Source: Streptomyces beigongshangae (GTDB lineage: Bacteria; Actinomycetota; Actinomycetes; Streptomycetales; Streptomycetaceae). From it: a stretch of 64,000 bases of DNA. Location: contig NZ_JAHKJW010000001.1 of assembly GCF_019710745.1 (NCBI RefSeq), positions 162,759-226,758 of the forward strand, given 5' to 3'. A program made the translations under genes and the position numbers. The notes under the pieces were generated by a model, which was not told the DNA's origin, ran no database searches, and worked only from the letters and a program-made list of their open reading frames with translations. Positions within the stretch are counted from its first letter, which is position 1. Each line of letters begins with the position of its first letter. Positions 58,893 through 64,000 of this stretch are shown here, in pieces.

Positions 58893-60329
58893 TCACGCCT
58901 GCCTGGAGGCCAGCTCCACGACGGTGATGTCGGACGGCGCCCCCACCCGCGTGGGCGGCCCCCAGGCACCGGCGCCCCGGGACACGTACAACTGCGTGTC
59001 CCCGTAGCGCTCCAGGCCGGCGAGGGTGGGGTTGGCGAGGTCCGCGACGAGGTTGCCGGGCCACAGCTGCCCGCCGTGGGTGTGCCCGGAGAGCTGGAGG
59101 TCGACCCCGTGGTCCACCGCGTCGTGGATCTGCACCGGCTGGTGGGCGAGCAGGACGCACGCCCTGCTGCGGTCCCGGTCCCCGAGGGCCTTCTGGTAGT
59201 CGGGGCCCTGCCCCTCCTCCTCGCCGGCCACGTCGTTGACGCCGGCGAGGTCGAAGCCGGCCAGCTCGGTGCGGGCGTTCTCCAGCGGGTGCAGCCCCAG
59301 GTCCCGTACGCGCGCGACCCACTCCTCGGCGCCGGAGAAGTACTCGTGGTTGCCGGTGACGAAGAACGACCCGTGCCGGGCCTTCAGCTGGGCGAGCGGC
59401 GCGGCGGCGGGACCGAGGTCCTTCACGCTGCCGTCGACCAGGTCGCCCACGACCGCGATCAGGTCGGGCTGCGTCGAGTTGATGGTGTCGACGACCTTCT
59501 GGGCGAAGCCGCGCCCCAGCACGGGCCCGAGGTGTATGTCGCTGACGACGGCGATCCGGTACCCGTGGGCGGACCGCGGGAGCTTGGCGAGCGGCACCGT
59601 GACCCGCTTCACGGCGGGCCCGTTCAGGACGCCGTACGTCCCGAACCCCACGGTGCCCACGGCGGCGGCCGCGGCGGCCCCGCCCACGACACGCGAGACG
59701 AAGAGGCGGCGGGAGGGGCCGGTGGGCGCGGGGGCGGGGGCCGCGGGCGCGGGCGCCGCTCCCACCTGGGTCTCCACCTCGGTCCCCACCTGGGTCCCTA
59801 CCTCGGCCTTGGTCCCGGCTCCGACCCCGGAGTGCCCCGCCGGTTCGGAAGAACCCGCCCCTTCGGAGGAGCCCGCCCCCTCGGGGGAGCCCGTTCCTTC
59901 GGAGGGGCGCTCGGCGTCGGAGGGGCGCTCGGCGTCGGAGGGACGCGCGGCCTCCCGCGCCGGCGCCCCCGCCGTTACGGGCTCGGCCTCACGCACCTCC
60001 GCCGGTCCGGACGCCGACCGCCGTTCCAGGAACCTGCGCAGCAGCGGCCGTACCGCCTCGCCGACCAGCAGTCCCAGCAGGAGGTACATCGACAGCACCA
60101 TCCACAGGAAGCCGGGCCAGGCCAGCACCTGCTGGAGCCGGAACGGCACACCGGTGCGCCCGGCCGCCAGGGCCGTGAGCATGAGCAGCGATCCGGCCAC
60201 GAACACGGCCGTGCCGACCCGCCTGGCCGTCCCGGGCCGCGCCGTCGTGTCGCGCACCATCCGGCGCCACACGTACCAGTGCAGTCCGCCGAGGACGGCC
60301 AGGACCAGGACCAGGAACACGATGACCAC
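58893..60329 (-). CDS. Membrane-anchored metallophosphoesterase
   Basis: Protein of 478 residues. Four hydrophobic segments occupy residues 1-~110, then an Ala/Glu/Pro-rich charged linker (~120-205), another hydrophobic stretch (VVGGAAAAAAVGTVGFG), then a calcineurin-like phosphoesterase domain with VVSDIHLGP, VGDLVDG, VTGNHEYF, LLAHQP and SGHTHGGQ, the full metal-ligand set. It resembles YkuE/YaeI-type enzymes. The linker contains repeats encoded by a 15-18-bp unit (SDAERPSDAERP). Substrate likely a phospholipid or nucleotide; unproved. Confidence 0.92.
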   Translation of the reverse strand: MVIVFLVLVLAVLGGLHWYVWRRMVRDTTARPGTARRVGTAVFVAGSLLMLTALAAGRTGVPFRLQQVLAWPGFLWMVLSMYLLLGLLVGEAVRPLLRRFLERRSASGPAEVREAEPVTAGAPAREAARPSDAERPSDAERPSEGTGSPEGAGSSEGAGSSEPAGHSGVGAGTKAEVGTQVGTEVETQVGAAPAPAAPAPAPTGPSRRLFVSRVVGGAAAAAAVGTVGFGTYGVLNGPAVKRVTVPLAKLPRSAHGYRIAVVSDIHLGPVLGRGFAQKVVDTINSTQPDLIAVVGDLVDGSVKDLGPAAAPLAQLKARHGSFFVTGNHEYFSGAEEWVARVRDLGLHPLENARTELAGFDLAGVNDVAGEEEGQGPDYQKALGDRDRSRACVLLAHQPVQIHDAVDHGVDLQLSGHTHGGQLWPGNLVADLANPTLAGLERYGDTQLYVSRGAGAWGPPTRVGAPSDITVVELASRQA

Positions 60330-60368
60330 GCGGCGACTCTCCCGTTATGACGCTGTGACGCTGTGCCG

Positions 60369-60617
60369 TCAGGGGGACGGGTCCGGGCGCAGGGCCCGGA
60401 CACCGCGCAACCCGATGCCCCCGACAACCGTCCCCAGGACGAAGGAGACGACGGCGAGCGTCAGGTGCACCCAGAAGTACCCGGTCGGATCGCCCGCGTC
60501 GTCGAAGGCGAGCCCGCTGCCGTCCGCCCACAGGTTCTTGACGAAAGTGATCCAGATGACCCAGCTCCACACCCCGAAGGCGAGCAGGAACCAGGAGACG
60601 GGACGGCTGAGCTTCAT
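60369..60617 (-). CDS. SCO4848-family membrane protein
   Basis: Protein of 82 residues with two helices: SWFLLAFGVWSWVIWITFV and WVHLTLAVVSFVLGTVVGGIG. It matches the small family named after the S. coelicolor gene SCO4848, found at the same place in many actinobacterial genomes. Function unknown. It is 39 nt from the metallophosphoesterase start and co-directional. Confidence 0.85.
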   Translation of the reverse strand: MKLSRPVSWFLLAFGVWSWVIWITFVKNLWADGSGLAFDDAGDPTGYFWVHLTLAVVSFVLGTVVGGIGLRGVRALRPDPSP

Positions 60618-60642
60618 GGGTTCAGTATCGCCGCCCCCGAAC

Positions 60643-60696
60643 GGGGCCGACGCCCGGGGTGGGGCCGACGCCCGGGGTGGGGCCGACGCCCGGGGT
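60643..60696. repeat. Three 18-bp tandem units
   Basis: GGGGCCGACGCCCGGGGT repeated three times exactly, in the intergenic space between divergent genes. Confidence 0.85.
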
Positions 60697-60791
60697 GGGC
60701 AGGAGCGCGGCGCACGGCACCGTGGCGCAAAAGCTGCTGTCGACGAGGACAAGGGCCAGGAGGCCCCCGCGACTTCCCGGGCGACGCCCTG

Positions 60792-60797
60792 TACGTT
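60792..60797 (+). promoter_or_regulatory. Candidate leaderless -10 element of the D,D-carboxypeptidase gene
   Basis: TACGTT lies 7 nt before a GTG at 60805, which is in frame with an ATG at 60814. No Shine-Dalgarno. Confidence 0.4.
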
Positions 60798-60804
60798 CTC
60801 GACC

Positions 60805-62229
60805 GTGCCCGCCATGAAAAAGACCACCAAGCCGTCCTTGCTGGTCACTTCCGCCACCCTGTTGTCGTTCTCGCTCGCACTCACGGCGACCGCCACCGCG
60901 CCCGCCACCGCGGCGGCGGGCCGGCCGGCTCCGAGTCCGTCCGCGAGTCCCTCGCCGACCCCGCCGGGAGCGGCCTCACCGTCGGCTTCGGGATCACCCT
61001 CGAACAACCCTTCGAGCAGCCCCTCGAAGAACTCGAAGAGTCCGTCGGCGAGCCTGTCCGCCACTCCCCCGGCGGGCATGTCGACCGTGGGCGGCGCCCA
61101 GCTCGGCCGGCCCGGGACCCAGGCGAACCTCGGCACCGGCGCGCCGGTCCTGCCGAAGGATCTGAGCGCCCGCTCCTGGATCGTCGCGGATGCCGAGTCC
61201 GGCGACGTGCTGGCCTCGCACAACGCGCACTGGCGGCTGCCCCCGGCGAGCACCCTGAAGATGCTGTTCGCCGACACGCTGCTGCCGAAGTTCCCCAGGA
61301 CGCAGAAGCACAAGGTGGTGCCGTCCGACCTGGCGGGCATGGGCGTCGGCTCCAGCACGGTGGGCATCAAGGAGGACGAGACCTACTCGGTCCACGACCT
61401 GTGGCTCGGTGTCTTCCTTCGCTCCGGCAACGACGCCGTGCGCGTCCTGTCCGCGATGAACGGGGGCATCGACCGGACCGTCGCGGACATGAACGCGCGC
61501 GCCGAGGAGCTCCAGGCCCTCGACACGTACGCGGTCAGCCCGGACGGCTACGACGAGAAGGGCCAGGTGTCGTCGGCGTACGACCTGACCCTGATCGCCC
61601 GCTCCGGCCTGCAGAAACCGGACTTCCGGGAGTACTGCTCGACGGTCCGCGCGCAGTTCCCGGGGGAGACGAAGAAGAACAGGAAGGGGAGGACGACCCG
61701 CAAGTCCTTCGAGATCCAGAACACCAACCGGCTGCTGACCGGTGACTACGGCCTGGAGCCCTACCAGGGCATCGCGGGTGTGAAGAACGGCAACACCACG
61801 AACGCGGGCTCGACCTTCACGGGGGTCGCCGAGCGGAACGGCAAGGTGCTGCTCGTCACGGTCATGAACCCGGAGAAGGAGGAGCACGACCGGGTCTACA
61901 AGGAGACCGCGAAGCTCCTCGACTGGGGCTTCCAGGCCGCGGGCAAGGTCTCCCCGGTGGGCGAGCTGGTACCGCCGAGGAGCGCGGACACGGGCGCGCA
62001 GCCGGGTGCCAACGCCTCCGGCGAGGCGGGTGGTTCGGGCGACGGCGCCGCCGTGGCGGGCTCGTCGGGTTCCTCGAAGCCCGTGGCGGCCTCGGCGCGC
62101 ACGGACGGTTCGAGCGGTGCCGGTGTCGCCCTGGGGATCGCCGGCGGGGTCCTCGTCCTCCTCGCCGCCGGGGTGTTCGTGATCAACCGCCGCTGGCCGC
62201 TGCCGGAACTGATGCGCCGCCGCCACTGA
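60805..62229 (+). CDS. D-alanyl-D-alanine carboxypeptidase (low-molecular-weight PBP)
   Basis: Exported peptidoglycan carboxypeptidase of 474 residues. Signal sequence (KKTTKPSLLVTSATLLSF, Ala-rich cut), then a Pro/Ser-rich disordered region (~40-95), then the S11 peptidase domain: S149-T-L-K152 active-site motif in PPASTLKML, SGN in LRSGNDAV, and K-N-G in GVKNGNTT where K-T-G is the rule. The C-terminus has a Gly/Ser-rich linker, one membrane span (GVALGIAGGVLVLLAAGVFV) and an Arg-rich tail, as in anchored DacA/DacC types. The 3' end overlaps a convergent gene by 47 nt. Confidence 0.94.
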   Translation: MPAMKKTTKPSLLVTSATLLSFSLALTATATAPATAAAGRPAPSPSASPSPTPPGAASPSASGSPSNNPSSSPSKNSKSPSASLSATPPAGMSTVGGAQLGRPGTQANLGTGAPVLPKDLSARSWIVADAESGDVLASHNAHWRLPPASTLKMLFADTLLPKFPRTQKHKVVPSDLAGMGVGSSTVGIKEDETYSVHDLWLGVFLRSGNDAVRVLSAMNGGIDRTVADMNARAEELQALDTYAVSPDGYDEKGQVSSAYDLTLIARSGLQKPDFREYCSTVRAQFPGETKKNRKGRTTRKSFEIQNTNRLLTGDYGLEPYQGIAGVKNGNTTNAGSTFTGVAERNGKVLLVTVMNPEKEEHDRVYKETAKLLDWGFQAAGKVSPVGELVPPRSADTGAQPGANASGEAGGSGDGAAVAGSSGSSKPVAASARTDGSSGAGVALGIAGGVLVLLAAGVFVINRRWPLPELMRRRH

Positions 62230-63130
62230 GGTCCGCCGGGCCGTCCGCCGCGGAGTCGTCCGCCGCCGTGTGCCCGGCCGGGTCCTTGTGCGGGGTCGCC
62301 GTCCAGGCGGCGCAGAAGAGCAGCAGCTTGGACGTGAGGTTGATCCACAGCAGCAGGGCGACGGGCACGCCGAACGCCCCGTACATGTTCTTCGACGCGA
62401 CTCCCTGGATGTAGCCGCTGAGCAGCAGTTTCAGCAGCTCGAACCCGGCGGCGCCGATGAGCGCGGCGACGATCAGCCGGCGCCGCGCCGGCTGGACCCC
62501 GGGGAGCAGCGTCAGGAGGTACAGGAGCAGCAGGAAGGCGGACAGGACGGCCACACCGAAGGCGGCCGTCCTCAGCAGCACCCCGCCCCAGCCGTCCTCC
62601 TCGATGCCGAGGTGCCGGGTCGTCCAGCCCACCGCGGTCGACGCGAGGGTGGAGGCGGCGATGGTGACGAGCGCGGCGCCGCCGAGGCCCAGGAGCACGC
62701 CGCCGTCCTTGAGCTTGCGCAGGAACGGGTTCTCCTCGTCGTCCGGCAGCTCCCAGACCCCGCGCAGGCACTCGCGCATCGAGCCGACCCAGCCGATGCC
62801 GGTGAACAGCAGCAGCGCGCCCGCGATGAGCCCGACCGTGCCGGCGTTCTCGACGAGGCCGCCGATGTCGAGCTGCGCGGAGATACCGGGCACCTGCTCG
62901 GCGATCTTGTCCTCCAGCGTCCGCTGCCCCTTCTCGTCGAGGGTCGCGGCGGCGACCGCGGCGGCCACGGTGATCAGCGGGAAGAGGGCGACGAAACTGA
63001 TGAAGGTCATCGCCGCGGCGAGCTGGGTCCACTTCACCCGGTCGAGCCGTTCGTACGAGCGCCAGGCGTGCGTGATCATGAGGCGCGCGATCCACGGGCC
63101 CACACCGGGGAGCTTTTTCAGCCAGTCCAT
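62183..63130 (-). CDS. YihY/BrkB-family membrane protein
   Basis: Membrane protein of 315 residues with about six helices: FISFVALFPLITVAAAVAAA, GLIAGALLLFTGIGWVGSM and, at the C-terminal end, GVPVALLLWINLTSKLLLFC. This is the family formerly called ribonuclease BN; its role is unclear. The start MDWLKKLPG at 63130 overlaps the GtrA gene end. The last 60 residues are disordered and acidic, and the last 16 codons are antisense to the carboxypeptidase gene. Confidence 0.9.
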   Translation of the reverse strand: MDWLKKLPGVGPWIARLMITHAWRSYERLDRVKWTQLAAAMTFISFVALFPLITVAAAVAAATLDEKGQRTLEDKIAEQVPGISAQLDIGGLVENAGTVGLIAGALLLFTGIGWVGSMRECLRGVWELPDDEENPFLRKLKDGGVLLGLGGAALVTIAASTLASTAVGWTTRHLGIEEDGWGGVLLRTAAFGVAVLSAFLLLLYLLTLLPGVQPARRRLIVAALIGAAGFELLKLLLSGYIQGVASKNMYGAFGVPVALLLWINLTSKLLLFCAAWTATPHKDPAGHTAADDSAADGPADLSGGGASVPAAASGG

Positions 63131-63567
63131 GGTCCGACTCTGCCCTCCCCTCGGAAAACCCATGTCCGGGTACCCCAGAAGCGCAGGACGGTAGCCAGTG
63201 CCATGCCGATTCCCGCGCCCGACACGGTGTCGGCGCGCGGCGAGGTGTATCCGAGGCCGTGGTGGCTGATCAGGAGGCACAGCAGCTGGACGAGGGCGCC
63301 GGCGGCGTTCACGGCGAGGAAGACCGCGTAGCGGCGCGGGCTCCGGGGCGCGTGGCGGTACGTGCCGAGCGCGTTGCCGGCGTACGCGACCGAGCAGCCG
63401 GCCACGAACGACAGGGCCTTGGCGGTCAGCGGGTCCAGGCCGGCCGGGCCGCGCAGCCAGAGGAAGAGGGCGAGGTCGGCGGCGTACGCGAGGAGTCCGG
63501 CGGCGGCGAAGCCGAGCAGTTCCCGGCGGCGCGGCGGGCGGACGGGCGGGGGCGGCGCCTGGCTCAC
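63118..63567 (-). CDS. GtrA-family membrane protein
   Basis: Small membrane protein of 149 residues with four helices in GtrA layout: FAAAGLLAYAADLALFLWL, ALSFVAGCSVAYAGNALGTY (signature area), FLAVNAAGALVQLLCLLI and AGIGMALATVLRFWGTRTW. GtrA proteins move prenyl-linked sugars, fitting the prenyltransferase gene next to it. The GTG start overlaps the upstream stop (GTGA), so translation is coupled. Confidence 0.92.
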   Translation of the reverse strand: MSQAPPPPVRPPRRRELLGFAAAGLLAYAADLALFLWLRGPAGLDPLTAKALSFVAGCSVAYAGNALGTYRHAPRSPRRYAVFLAVNAAGALVQLLCLLISHHGLGYTSPRADTVSGAGIGMALATVLRFWGTRTWVFRGEGRVGPWTG

Positions 63568-64000
63568 CAGTCGGCCACCGCCAGGCCGTACATCGCGAGC
63601 CAGACCACGCCGATCAGGGCGAGCGCGCGGTCGCGCAGGACCACGTCCTCCGGTTCGCCGGCGGTGCCCCGGTCGGCGAAGACGGCGTACCGCAGGACGG
63701 CGAGGATGAAGGCGACCATCGACAGCTGCCGCCAGGGCAGCACGCTGGTGTGCGGCACCCCGCCCTCCTCCAGGGCCCACAGGCAGTAGCCGAGGACGGC
63801 GACCCCGGCGGCGAGCTGCCAGACGAAGCGCAGGTAGCCGACGGTGTACTCGGTGAGCAGCGCGCGGGTGGAGCCCGCCGCGCCGGCCAGCTGGACGGCC
63901 TCGGAGTAGCGCTTGGCGGACACCATGAACAGCGCGCCGAAGCCGGTCGTGATCAGGAACCAGCGTGACAGCGGGATGCCGAGCGCGAGCCCTCCGATCA
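63564..64000 (-). CDS. UbiA-family decaprenyl-phosphate phosphoribosyltransferase-like protein (partial)
   Basis: The last ~145 residues are present; the N-terminus lies past position 64000. The segment ITTGFGALFMVSAKRYSEAV, then YLRFVWQLAAGVAVLGYCLWA and ILAVLRYAVFADRGTAGEPE closely fits DPPR synthase (Rv3806c type), which makes decaprenylphosphoryl-5-phosphoribose for arabinose donor synthesis in the membrane. The GtrA gene follows by a 4-nt overlap. Confidence 0.88.
   Translation of the reverse strand, partial: IGGLALGIPLSRWFLITTGFGALFMVSAKRYSEAVQLAGAAGSTRALLTEYTVGYLRFVWQLAAGVAVLGYCLWALEEGGVPHTSVLPWRQLSMVAFILAVLRYAVFADRGTAGEPEDVVLRDRALALIGVVWLAMYGLAVADW

Noticed and set aside
59236..62229. 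A 997-codon open frame ending in the D,D-carboxypeptidase
   Set aside because: The first half is antisense to the metallophosphoesterase and SCO4848-type genes. The real protein begins at 60805, where the signal sequence starts.
1..64000. CRISPR array, tRNA, rRNA or insertion sequence
   Set aside because: No spacer-repeat pattern, no cloverleaf noticed by eye and no transposase-like frame; tRNA absence was not tested by software.

Overview
The window is high-GC actinobacterial chromosome, almost certainly from Streptomyces. Supporting signs are the strong third-position GC bias, frequent GTG starts, ATGA/GTGA overlaps inside operons, a DUF5753-type regulator remnant, an SCO4848-family membrane protein and many candidate leaderless promoters. 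The gene order (add, nucleoside ABC operon and deoA-cdd, sialic-acid-like glycopolymer genes, paired ECF sigma factors, GH20 enzyme, sdhCDAB, SCO4848-like protein) matches what I remember of the S. coelicolor SCO49xx-SCO484x core region. That match is recall and was not checked. I see no tRNA, rRNA, CRISPR array, prophage or complete insertion sequence.

1-11.8 kb: a partial adenosine deaminase, an unusual alpha/beta hydrolase, a divergent SDR/TetR pair, a broken DUF5753 regulator, a divergent LysR/MFS pair, an ECF sigma factor with a fused C-terminal domain overlapped by a STAS gene, an AEC carrier, a Uma2-type protein, then thymidine phosphorylase and cytidine deaminase. 11.8-20.1 kb: a nucleoside ABC importer (two permeases and a double-NBD ATPase, translationally coupled to cdd) and two separately transcribed BMP-type binding lipoproteins, then an M20 amidohydrolase. 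One palindrome, CTACGCGCGTAG or its near-copy with TTA at one end, lies upstream of add, the ABC operon and both lipoproteins, which suggests a nucleoside-scavenging regulon.

20.4-29.2 kb: a nonulosonic-acid cell-wall glycopolymer cluster. It has a NeuB-like synthase, a CMP-sugar synthetase fused to a HAD phosphatase, four glycosyltransferase-like proteins and an acyltransferase, transcribed as two divergent operons. The fused phosphatase fits a Kdn-9-phosphate route (teichulosonic acid). One transferase carries a long collagen-like Gly-X-Y insertion.

29.2-42.6 kb: a TetR-controlled FAD monooxygenase with two clear operators, a LysE-type exporter, an L,D-transpeptidase lipoprotein, two tandem paralogous modules of ECF sigma factor plus single-pass membrane partner with low-complexity tails, three unrecognised genes, a GH20 hexosaminidase and a degenerate OHCU-decarboxylase-like protein. 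42.8-46.3 kb: sdhCDAB with a perfect 52-bp palindromic terminator.

46.3-64 kb: TM2 and DUF2752 membrane proteins, an M48 metalloprotease, a decaying patch with two immunity-like genes, a glyoxalase-fold protein, a TetR operon with two TTGAAC-type operators, an MMPL transporter with a carboxypeptidase-regulatory-like tail, a two-component system, an RsbW-like ATPase, a metallophosphoesterase, a D,D-carboxypeptidase, a YihY-family protein, a GtrA protein and the end of a UbiA-family phosphoribosyltransferase.
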